In this document: positions 32,666 to 39,464 of the stretch, in pieces
How the letters are laid out: each line of letters begins with the position of its first letter
How positions within the stretch are numbered: the stretch's first letter is position 1
From: a virus
Length of the DNA stretch: 61,400 nucleotides
Virus record (IMG/VR): IMGVR_UViG_3300009502_000053
Span: 1 to 61,400 of that record
Reading direction: 5' to 3' (one strand)
Program-made: the position numbers and the translations under genes
The notes under the pieces: generated by a model
What the model was told of the DNA's origin: nothing
The model's input: the letters and a program-made list of their open reading frames with translations, nothing else
Database searches by the model: none

Positions 32666-32880
32666 CAACTTTCTATGTTGGTGTGCTGTTACGCCAAAGA
32701 CATTCTTGTACTTTTTTGGTGAGAATATGTTGATACCATAGCCCAACACCGCTCTATTTACCACAGACTACATCAAAAGATACTATTACCATATCTAACA
32801 TTTTGCGATTGTGTAGAGTTTAAGTCACTCATTATAAGATGGCTGCTTCCAAGCCAACTTCCCAACAGTCTTTGAAAGTT
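32641..32880 (-). ncRNA. Structured RNA mimicking the 23S rRNA GTPase-associated centre
   Basis: Read on the minus strand. A closing stem pairs 32874-32880 with 32667-32673 (7 bp), then TGTTGG (32862-32867) pairs CCAACA (32676-32681). Inside, TTGGCTTGGAAGCAGCCA (32840-32857) matches the first hairpin of the L11-binding region of 23S rRNA (E. coli, from memory, TTGGCTTAGAAGCAGCCA; the one change is at A1067). GGCGTAACAGCAC (32683-32695) matches the second hairpin (AGCGTAATAGCTC). In rRNA about a dozen bases separate them; here about 145 do, including an arm 32768-32816 (CTAC/GTAG, AGATA/TATCT) and a hairpin TGTTG/CAACA at about 32728-32748. The locus begins at the stop codon of the upstream minus-strand gene and ends in an intrinsic terminator. 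No open frame fits. Possible roles are binding L11 or factors that recognise this centre. Confidence 0.75.
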
Positions 32881-33120
32881 TTATAAAAATAAATCTGGAT
32901 TATTTTTCAGATTTTCTAATTTTTCTTTACGATCTTTTCTTAAGAAATATTTGTTTGTATCAAGAAAGAATCTGCAAGATTTATCTTCACTTACCATTTC
33001 ATTGAAATATGGACTATTTTCATGCCTACAAGTAGTATTATCAGAGCCAGTCATATCATTTATCATGATATTAATATCTGAATACTCTGAAAACATACAA
33101 TATAAGCAATTATCTTTCAT
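32881..33120 (-). CDS. Small Cys-rich protein
   Basis: 79 residues with CLYC near the start and Cys32 and Cys49 further on, a likely zinc site. The tail RKDRKEKLENLKNN is basic. Its stop is directly followed by the structured RNA, so the RNA may be the 3' part of the same transcript. It overlaps the 33117 gene by 4 bases. Confidence 0.55.
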   Translation of the reverse strand: MKDNCLYCMFSEYSDINIMINDMTGSDNTTCRHENSPYFNEMVSEDKSCRFFLDTNKYFLRKDRKEKLENLKNNPDLFL

Positions 33121-33881
33121 CTAAATCTCCTTTCTTTTTCCATTCTTTTTAATGTTTGAAATGGTGTTTCATTTTTTTTCATTTCATAAGAACAACCAGT
33201 ACAACCACCCTTATATGAGTTCTTCCTTTCTCCAATATCTGTACTGAATTCAATTTCAATACATTTATGAATTTTTCTTGTCCATTTTAGCCATTTAAAC
33301 CATTTCCATCGCCATTCTCTTTCTTCAACTCTAATAGTTGCCAGGCAATGTTGTGCTTCACCACCATTTGTGATATAAAGATAAGGATATGTTTCAGAAA
33401 ATAAAATTCCATACCATTTATCTTTATCCCAAAAATTTCTATTTTTATATTTTTTTGTGTCGTGTTCCCAGGTTCCATCGATTTTTAATGCTGATGTTCT
33501 AATCCAATCAAGTGTCCAAGGAAGATCATATAATTTAGTATTTTTTCCATAGTTAATACCAAACTGATTCATATAGAAATATACACCATATTGTGGTGGA
33601 TCGCATTCATCATATGTTTCTTTCTTATATACTTTTTTCTCTATTTTTTTACCTGAGATGGAATTTAGTTTATCTTTCCTTTTTTCTTTTAGAGTCTTTT
33701 CTCTTTCAACTTTTTTATAATGAACCCAAGGCATATATAGAAAGAGTTTACCCCAGATAAAATATATTTGAAGAACTGGCTTTGTGTCATAGTATCCTGA
33801 TAGTTGATATCTAAATTGAAAACCACTCCAATCAGGAGTAAAATCAAACCATTTGGTTCTATATGTCTTTTTTTCTTTCAT
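33117..33881 (-). CDS. Unknown Trp/Lys-rich 254-residue protein
   Basis: Rich in Trp, Tyr and Lys (WRWKWFKWLKWTRKIHKCIE). Beta-type segments such as FRYQLSGYYDTKPVLQIYFI, a GGEAQHCLATIRVEE segment and a C-terminal GGCTGCSYEMKKNETPFQTL with paired Cys. No catalytic motif is recognised. It heads the short minus-strand unit ending in the structured RNA. Confidence 0.6.
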   Translation of the reverse strand: MKEKKTYRTKWFDFTPDWSGFQFRYQLSGYYDTKPVLQIYFIWGKLFLYMPWVHYKKVEREKTLKEKRKDKLNSISGKKIEKKVYKKETYDECDPPQYGVYFYMNQFGINYGKNTKLYDLPWTLDWIRTSALKIDGTWEHDTKKYKNRNFWDKDKWYGILFSETYPYLYITNGGEAQHCLATIRVEEREWRWKWFKWLKWTRKIHKCIEIEFSTDIGERKNSYKGGCTGCSYEMKKNETPFQTLKRMEKERRFR

Positions 33882-33933
33882 AAAAATTATATGTCATAGA
33901 AATTAATAAGTTTAAATTTTAATATATAAGAAT

Positions 33934-34254
33934 ATGAATATAAAAAGATTTAATGAATCAAAAGAAAATAATATTATCAAAGAATTTGATGATAAAAGAA
34001 CTGAATATAATAAAATTCAAAAAAAAGTTTTTGAATTGATTTATGATTATTATTCTCTTTATCCTGATATGTTCTGGAAGAATTACGGTTATGACGGTGA
34101 GACTATTGTAGATGCGTATTTATATGAAAATTTGTTACATATAAAATCAACTAGTGATATTTCTTTTACATTAGCAGGAAAGCATTTTAAAGATTTTTTA
34201 ATATATGTAAATGACCCAGAATCATATAAAAATAGAAATAAATATAATTTATGA
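33934..34254 (+). CDS. Leader-tagged array protein 1 (LLNEY/NPE-YKN family)
   Basis: 106 residues. Leader MNIKRFNE-S (Phe-Asn-Glu at 6-8). First member of a paralogous set with a central helix (VFELIYDYYSLYPDMFWKNY) and a C-terminal block ending NDPESYKNRNKYNL. It follows a TATATAAG box (about 33923). Stop and next ATG overlap by 4 bases. Function unknown. Confidence 0.75.
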   Translation: MNIKRFNESKENNIIKEFDDKRTEYNKIQKKVFELIYDYYSLYPDMFWKNYGYDGETIVDAYLYENLLHIKSTSDISFTLAGKHFKDFLIYVNDPESYKNRNKYNL

Positions 34255-34646
34255 AAATTCAGAGATTTAATGAATCTATTCCATATCCTCATAATTCAAT
34301 TGGTGATAAAAGTACTAATTTTTTTAAAGATAGTAAATTGTCAGAGTATTTTGATGAACAAAATAAATTCCTTAAAATAAAAGGAGATATGTTGAATTTA
34401 ATCAATGAATACGTTGATTTAAACGATGAAAATAGAGATTATTTTTTGGAAGAATATGAATTACAACCTGGTGATATTATTGATTTTTCTGTTGAACTTA
34501 TAAATAGTGAGCCATATAAAAGGCTGGCATTAAAACTTATTAAAGAAGGTAATATTAATTATATGAGAAATGTTGATTTTAAAAAAATGGTTGAATTTAT
34601 AAATAATCCAGAGATGTTTAGAAATCAAAAGAAATTTAACTTATGA
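34251..34646 (+). CDS. Leader-tagged array protein 2 (same family)
   Basis: 131 residues. Leader MKIQRFNE-S, body with MLNLINEYVDLNDENRDYFL, end NNPEMFRNQKKFNL. Longer than member 1 through an acidic insert near residue 30. Coupled to both neighbours by 4-base overlaps. Confidence 0.75.
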   Translation: MKIQRFNESIPYPHNSIGDKSTNFFKDSKLSEYFDEQNKFLKIKGDMLNLINEYVDLNDENRDYFLEEYELQPGDIIDFSVELINSEPYKRLALKLIKEGNINYMRNVDFKKMVEFINNPEMFRNQKKFNL

Positions 34647-35029
34647 AAATTCAAAAATTCAATGAATCATATCAAGGCGATAAAATTATAAATCAATATA
34701 ATAATAGTATTATACGAAAATATAATATTGATTATGAATTATCTAAAGCTAGATTAGAAGATTCTAGAAATAATATATTGAAACTTTTAAATGAATATGT
34801 ATCAATGAATATATCTTATTTTGTTAAAAAATATAATAACTGGGGTGCATCTTATACAGTAAAAGATTTTAATTTTGATGTTGGTAGTGATAAAAGACCG
34901 TATTTTACATTAAGCCATTCAAAATTTGATTTTGATACAATTGAATTAAAATATATCGATATTGTAAATTTATTTAAGTTTTTAGAAGATCCAGAATTAT
35001 ATAAAAATCAACAGAAATTTAACTTATGA
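34643..35029 (+). CDS. Leader-tagged array protein 3 (same family)
   Basis: 128 residues. Leader MKIQKFNE-S, central ILKLLNEYVSMNISYFVKKY, end EDPELYKNQQKFNL. The first 24 bases closely match those of member 2, and so does the 3' end, so homology is highest at the gene edges. Confidence 0.75.
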   Translation: MKIQKFNESYQGDKIINQYNNSIIRKYNIDYELSKARLEDSRNNILKLLNEYVSMNISYFVKKYNNWGASYTVKDFNFDVGSDKRPYFTLSHSKFDFDTIELKYIDIVNLFKFLEDPELYKNQQKFNL

Positions 35030-35286
35030 AATATATAATGTTCTTTGAATCTTTTCCGTTTAATCAATCATTAAAAATTGGTGATTATGTTGAACTTATT
35101 GATAATGATGAAGGTAGACTTGATGGATATTGGCAAATTGAGGATATTAAACTTGATACATTTAAAAAAACTAAAACTGGATGCATTTATGAACTTGTGA
35201 GGGGCGAAGATACATTATCAGAAGAAGGGAATAATTTGAGAAAAGTTCCAGAAGAAGAATACAACGCTAAGAAATTTAACTTATAA
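35026..35286 (+). CDS. Leader-tagged array protein 4, unrelated body
   Basis: 86 residues. Leader MKYIMFFE-S, then a short SH3-like beta domain (SLKIGDYVELIDNDEGRLDG ... GCIYELVRGED). It resembles the 55035 and 55511 products, which also have GDY/GDIV segments. It ends EEYNAKKFNL although the body is unrelated to its neighbours, so the tail is not merely inherited with the family. Confidence 0.7.
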   Translation: MKYIMFFESFPFNQSLKIGDYVELIDNDEGRLDGYWQIEDIKLDTFKKTKTGCIYELVRGEDTLSEEGNNLRKVPEEEYNAKKFNL

Positions 35287-35287
35287 T

Positions 35288-35728
35288 ATGAAAATTAGAA
35301 GATTATACGAAGATGTGCATGATGATATTATAGAAGCTGGTGAAAGAGAAGAAATGGAATATAAAGCTGCAGAAGAATATATTTCAAATAATCTTAAAGG
35401 TAGTAAATTGAATAATTTTAATAATTTACAAAATGAGTATTTTGAAACAAAGAAAGAGATATTAAAATTACTCAATGAATATACCGAAATAAGAGATAAA
35501 GAAGATCCTGAAGATCATGGTGGTTATTGGCTGGGTCAATATGGATTTGATCATGGAGATATAAATAAGGTAGAAATTGTAAATCATCAATATTTTGGAA
35601 GATGTTTAAAAATAAATGTCTCTTTTAGTAATGAAGATTTTTATATGAGATCAGTAGATTTTCAAAATTTTTTAAGATATGTAGAAGATGCTGAAACATT
35701 TAAAAATATGAAAAAATTTAATTTATGA
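35288..35728 (+). CDS. Leader-tagged array protein 5 (LLNEY family)
   Basis: 146 residues. Leader MKIRRLYE-D, acidic helix, EILKLLNEYTEIRDKEDPED, a GGYWLGQYGFDHGDINKVEI segment like member 2, end EDAETFKNMKKFNL. Here the start is 1 base after the previous stop instead of overlapping it. Confidence 0.75.
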   Translation: MKIRRLYEDVHDDIIEAGEREEMEYKAAEEYISNNLKGSKLNNFNNLQNEYFETKKEILKLLNEYTEIRDKEDPEDHGGYWLGQYGFDHGDINKVEIVNHQYFGRCLKINVSFSNEDFYMRSVDFQNFLRYVEDAETFKNMKKFNL

Positions 35729-36006
35729 AAATTAAAAGATTTACTGAATCATTAGATGATGATATTTATTATAAAGGTACTATTACACATGATTTTACAA
35801 TAAAAAGATCAGATTTTCTTTATATTGTAGATACAGCATATAATAAAGATTGGGTAGAATCTAAAAGTAAAGTAGAGGTTTTATATGAATATCTTAAAGC
35901 CAGATTAACATTATTTGAACATAAAGTTAATTATATAGCTGTAGATAAAGATGGTAAACCTATTGATGAAGATCAATATGATAAAATGACAAAATTCAAT
36001 TTATGA
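35725..36006 (+). CDS. Leader-tagged array protein 6, unrelated body
   Basis: 93 residues. Leader MKIKRFTE-S, then a body not in the LLNEY family (FLYIVDTAYNKDWVESKSKV). It ends YDKMTKFNL. Four-base overlaps at both ends. Confidence 0.7.
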   Translation: MKIKRFTESLDDDIYYKGTITHDFTIKRSDFLYIVDTAYNKDWVESKSKVEVLYEYLKARLTLFEHKVNYIAVDKDGKPIDEDQYDKMTKFNL

Positions 36007-36341
36007 AAATTAAAAGATTATATGAGTCAGATGAAAAAATTGAGTTAGATAAAAAACTTGATATATTTGATTATTTTAGAAAAAGATATATAGTTGATGA
36101 AACTACAAAAAAATTACTAAAATTAATTAATGAGTATATTAAGATTAATGCCAAACATTTTCATCTTTATTATGCCATTAATAAAAATATTAGAGGTGTT
36201 GAATTTTTTGAACCTTTTGATTTGTTTTTACAAGATATAGATAAACGTGATTATAAATTAAACACTGATGATTTTAATGATCTTTTAGATTTTATAGAAG
36301 ATCCTGAAGTATATAAAAATAGAAAAAAATTTAATTTATGA
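36003..36341 (+). CDS. Leader-tagged array protein 7 (LLNEY family)
   Basis: 112 residues. Leader MKIKRLYE-S, LLKLINEYIKINAKHFHLYY, end EDPEVYKNRKKFNL. Last gene of the first array run, yet it keeps the KFNL tail; its stop TTATGATTATTGATTTC still looks like the start of another tagged gene. Confidence 0.75.
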   Translation: MKIKRLYESDEKIELDKKLDIFDYFRKRYIVDETTKKLLKLINEYIKINAKHFHLYYAINKNIRGVEFFEPFDLFLQDIDKRDYKLNTDDFNDLLDFIEDPEVYKNRKKFNL

Positions 36342-36537
36342 TTATTGATTTCTATTTTTATATTTGAACCCATTATTAATATGATTACTAAACAATTCAT
36401 CTAGTATTTTATTATATAACGCCATATTATTATTTTATTTTTTAAATGACATCATTGTAAAATATTTAGATATTATACATTATATATAAATAAATTGAGA
36501 TGTAAATTTAATATATACACTAAAAACTAAATTAAAA
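36342..36537. other. Gap between array halves, with a leader-like relic and a late-type promoter
   Basis: About 200 bases without a clear gene. The first 30 bases (ATGATTATTGATTTCTATTT onward) resemble the start of the gene at 37688 but stop after 9 codons, and F-I-F-E-P appears in the +1 frame, so it may be a dead leader. TATAAATA at 36485-36492 probably drives the gene at 36538. A 27-codon minus-strand frame near the middle is not convincing. Confidence 0.4.
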
Positions 36538-36888
36538 ATGACAGATTTTAAAAATGATGATATAGTTTCTAGATATTTCGATATTGTACAAGAGAAGATA
36601 AAGAAATTGATATCTGAAGATAAGGAAATTAAACCAAGTCAGATTGAAGAATTTAACGATCAAATTTTCAATCAACCTGAGGAAGTTCAAAATCAGATTA
36701 GATTATATATTGATAAAGCAACTATGAATAATTTGGATCTTGATAAAGTGGCAAAGATTATATATGATAAATTTAAGGTACAAACTAAGAATAATCACTT
36801 TGACACAAAGGATACACAACCTGTACCAAATCCAATGCTTGGTGAGAGAAAGCATATAAAAACATTTGAACAGTTTAATGATAACTAA
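36538..36888 (+). CDS. Acidic protein ending in a leader-like sequence
   Basis: 116 residues with no N-terminal leader (MTDFKNDDIVSRYFDIVQEK). The last residues are ERKHIKTFEQFNDN, almost the MKHIKTFE/MKHLKTFE leader of other proteins but at the C-terminus. The next tagged gene starts inside this end, at 36878, in another frame. This could be a fusion to the leader of a lost gene, or a signal used at the C-terminus. Confidence 0.65.
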   Translation: MTDFKNDDIVSRYFDIVQEKIKKLISEDKEIKPSQIEEFNDQIFNQPEEVQNQIRLYIDKATMNNLDLDKVAKIIYDKFKVQTKNNHFDTKDTQPVPNPMLGERKHIKTFEQFNDN

Positions 36889-37303
36889 CTTTAAACTATT
36901 TGAAGGTAAATATGTTAATAAGTTTGATTTTGAAATTGATCAATCATATGAGTATGATGATTTACCTAAAAAAGTTCAAAAAGATATAGATGTTCAATTT
37001 GAAGAAGAAGAAGAATATGAGCCTGATGATTACAATTATATTTTTAAATTATTACCATTAGAAGAATATGGTGAATATGTGGAAAATGCATTTGGACAAT
37101 ATGATATAGTAGATGCTATGGAACATTCATATATGAAAAAATTAGTTAAAGATATTGAAAAAAGAGGAATTGATTATCCATCTGTTGGATTTGAAGGTAA
37201 TCACAGAGCATTAGCATGTTATATGATGAATAAACCATTACCATATTTACAAATGGAATTAAAAAGTGAAGAAGAATTAGAAAAAAAATATAATGGAGAA
37301 TGA
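36878..37303 (+). CDS. Leader-tagged protein with a ParB/Srx-like GNHR motif
   Basis: 141 residues from ATG 36878, giving MITNFKLFE-G; an in-frame TTG at 36866 is less likely. The body has YPSVGFEGNHRALACYMMNK, resembling the GxHRxxA loop of ParB/sulfiredoxin-like domains (an ATP/CTP-binding fold). Acidic otherwise. It ends KKYNGE, not the usual tail. The match is short, so the fold call is tentative. Confidence 0.7.
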   Translation: MITNFKLFEGKYVNKFDFEIDQSYEYDDLPKKVQKDIDVQFEEEEEYEPDDYNYIFKLLPLEEYGEYVENAFGQYDIVDAMEHSYMKKLVKDIEKRGIDYPSVGFEGNHRALACYMMNKPLPYLQMELKSEEELEKKYNGE

Positions 37304-37698
37304 TAACAACATTTAAATTATTCGAAGATTCATATTTCCATTCAATTGAGACAATTGATGAAATATTAGATAAAATTACAGATTATGGCTACGAGAATTT
37401 AGATGAGTCAGATTTAGCAATTCTTATGAATTATTCTAAAGATGATGAAGATATTCATGAGATATTACTTACTATGAATGAGATGACTAAAAAATTCTTA
37501 AAATTGAATGATCAATTAAAAATTATAACCAAAGGTGACGAGGCTCAATTAGAAAAAGCTAAGAAAGAATGGTTTGAATTACATTCTAAGATGGCTGAAT
37601 ATGAAAATAAACTGAGATATTTATATAAAATTGAAGATGTTAAAGATATTTGGAATTATCAAAAACAACATAATATAATGCCAAAAAATGATTATTAA
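37300..37698 (+). CDS. Leader-tagged helical protein
   Basis: 132 residues. Leader MITTFKLFE-D, then acidic and basic helices including ILDKITDYGYENLDESDLAI and a coiled-coil-like KLNDQLKIITKGDEAQLEK. It ends NIMPKNDY. Overlaps neighbours by 4 and 11 bases. It resembles small chaperone- or scaffold-like proteins in composition only. Confidence 0.7.
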   Translation: MITTFKLFEDSYFHSIETIDEILDKITDYGYENLDESDLAILMNYSKDDEDIHEILLTMNEMTKKFLKLNDQLKIITKGDEAQLEKAKKEWFELHSKMAEYENKLRYLYKIEDVKDIWNYQKQHNIMPKNDY

Positions 37699-38074
37699 TT
37701 TTAAAATATTTGAGGAATATGGTGAGATTAAAGAAAAATCTAAAGTATTTTGGGTTGTTGATCATGATGAAAATTTTGAAGTTAGCTTATTTAAGATTGG
37801 TATGTCAATTGCAACCATTGAAAAATTTAAAGCTCATTTAATAAAAAATATGGATGATGGAGCTAAACATTATTATTTTGGATATGATCCAGAAGTAAAA
37901 AAAGAAGGTATTGTTCAAAGAGTGTGGTCTTATGATGATTATAATTATGTATCAGGCGCAAATTCATTTGTAGATAGTTTTTATAAATATATGGGGCATG
38001 TTGAAGTTGATGATAATGATAAATGGATGTATGAGATTAGCAAAAAAGGATATGTAACTAAATATAATTTATGA
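37688..38074 (+). CDS. Leader-tagged protein, related to 39047 and 52274 products
   Basis: 128 residues. Leader MIINFKIFE-E. The segment KVFWVVDHDENFEVSLFKIG, then TIEKFKAHLIKNM and YYFGYDPEV follows the same order as the 39047 and 52274 proteins (FYWALKNDPKKFKKQLKKIG; YWLLPTDERFEKSLEEIG). It ends VTKYNL. A small paralogous family, function unknown. Confidence 0.7.
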   Translation: MIINFKIFEEYGEIKEKSKVFWVVDHDENFEVSLFKIGMSIATIEKFKAHLIKNMDDGAKHYYFGYDPEVKKEGIVQRVWSYDDYNYVSGANSFVDSFYKYMGHVEVDDNDKWMYEISKKGYVTKYNL

Positions 38075-38367
38075 TAACTAATTTTAAAGTATTTGAATCT
38101 TATGTCGAGAAATTTAAACTTGGTGATAGAGTTTATTATTGCCCGCTTGGAGAACTTGGACCTAATGGTGCTTATATAGTTGTTGGAACTAAAAAACCAA
38201 GAAGAAAAATTGAATCACAACAAATTATGGCAAAAAATGAAAAAACAGAACTTTATAAAAATAAATATTTTGATCAAGATACTGGATTTAATAAAGAAGA
38301 TAATTGGATAGAATCATATAAATTTATATCTGAAGATGAATATAATACAATGAAATATAATATATGA
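38071..38367 (+). CDS. Leader-tagged small beta protein
   Basis: 98 residues. Leader MITNFKVFE-S, then KLGDRVYYCPLGELGPNGAY, an SH3/KOW-like start, and a basic stretch. It ends YNTMKYNI. Four-base overlaps on both sides. Confidence 0.7.
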   Translation: MITNFKVFESYVEKFKLGDRVYYCPLGELGPNGAYIVVGTKKPRRKIESQQIMAKNEKTELYKNKYFDQDTGFNKEDNWIESYKFISEDEYNTMKYNI

Positions 38368-39050
38368 AATACATTAAAACATATGAAAAATTAGAACTAT
38401 CTGGAAAGCATTCATTTTTTATGTTTTTACAGATAATATCTAATCATGATTATCATTTCATATTAAATGATCATTATACTAAATTATATAGCTATCATTT
38501 CTTCTTTTCAACTGAAACTATTGAAAAAGTTGATGAATATATTGAAATATTTAAGTTTAAACATTCATTAGCATCATCATATGAAATCTTGAAAAAAATA
38601 AAATCAAATAAATTGGCATTCTTTTTCGGTATAAAAGAGAATTCTCTTTTAAGATATGGTTTTTTAGATTTAGACACTCAAAGAAGTTATGTTGTTGGTG
38701 AATTTAATATAACTAACGGATATTTTAGAGAAATTTCAAAATATAAAGCACTTCAGTCTGTAAATAAGATTATTCAAAACTTAAATGTTAAAAGTTTATC
38801 AATATTAGCAAAAGTTAAACAAGATTTTTCTAAATTCTATTCATCAAAAAAGAGTTTGAAAATTAGAATTGATGATAATAAAGTTATTAATTACTTCAGT
38901 AGAGACCAATTCACTGATGATGATATTAATATGAATAGATTATATAGAACATTAGACCAATGGATATCCAAAAAATCCTGGAGAAATAATGTTGAGTTTA
39001 GTGTTGATGACACTGGAGATCCAGTACAATTTATAATAATTGTAAAATGA
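38364..39050 (+). CDS. Leader-tagged 228-residue protein
   Basis: Leader MKYIKTYEKLE. The body is larger than most array members, Phe/Tyr/Ser-rich, with no motif found; its sequence runs ...IKKIKSNKLAFFFGIKENSLL and ends PVQFIIIVK with no KYNL tail. A 20-base perfect palindrome (TAAAAGAGAATTCTCTTTTA, 38632-38651) lies within. Coupled to both neighbours. Confidence 0.65.
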   Translation: MKYIKTYEKLELSGKHSFFMFLQIISNHDYHFILNDHYTKLYSYHFFFSTETIEKVDEYIEIFKFKHSLASSYEILKKIKSNKLAFFFGIKENSLLRYGFLDLDTQRSYVVGEFNITNGYFREISKYKALQSVNKIIQNLNVKSLSILAKVKQDFSKFYSSKKSLKIRIDDNKVINYFSRDQFTDDDINMNRLYRTLDQWISKKSWRNNVEFSVDDTGDPVQFIIIVK

Positions 39051-39376
39051 AATATCTAAAAACATTTGAAGAAAATAAAAGAGAAATTGGTAAATTTTAT
39101 TGGGCACTTAAAAATGATCCAAAAAAATTTAAAAAACAACTTAAAAAAATAGGCTGTCCTGAAATAACAGTTAAAAAATATACAAATAAACTATATTTAT
39201 TTGATGAAGATACATTATTTGTTGGTGTAGAATCTACTATTGATTATAATAATTGGTCTATGAGCAGTAGAGGATTAAATTTTACTGGATATGAATATAA
39301 AGGTCCAATTATTTTATCAAGAGATGAATTAGATGAAATAGAAGCAGAAGAAAAATCAATGAAATATAATTTATAA
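39047..39376 (+). CDS. Leader-tagged protein, last of the array
   Basis: 109 residues. Leader MKYLKTFEE-N, followed by IGKFYWALKNDPKKFKKQLK and YLFDEDTLFVGVEST, the same order as the 37688 and 52274 products. It ends KSMKYNL before a TAA with no downstream overlap. A short hairpin (39386-39405) follows. Confidence 0.7.
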   Translation: MKYLKTFEENKREIGKFYWALKNDPKKFKKQLKKIGCPEITVKKYTNKLYLFDEDTLFVGVESTIDYNNWSMSSRGLNFTGYEYKGPIILSRDELDEIEAEEKSMKYNL

Positions 39377-39385
39377 ATATAATAT

Positions 39386-39405
39386 AATCATGATCTTGCA
39401 TGATT
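39386..39405 (+). terminator. Possible weak terminator hairpin after the array
   Basis: AATCATG, loop ATCTTG, CATGATT: a 7-bp AT-rich stem between the array and the first virion gene, followed by ATTTGTTTG, a poor U-tract. It may end or slow transcription; the TATATATAATA box at about 39435 restarts it. Confidence 0.35.
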
Positions 39406-39464
39406 ATTTGTTTGCTTTTGAGAAGTAATTTTTTTATATATAATAAAAAAATTAAATCATTACC

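Noticed and set aside
32641-32880. Contamination or misassembly from a real 23S rRNA gene
   Set aside because: Only the two hairpin loops and the closing-stem positions resemble 23S rRNA; flanks and the 145-base interior do not, and the locus has its own terminator in an ordinary phage gene context.
36342-36537. 27-codon minus-strand gene in the array gap
   Set aside because: Very short, no conserved feature and no neighbour on that strand; not supportable.
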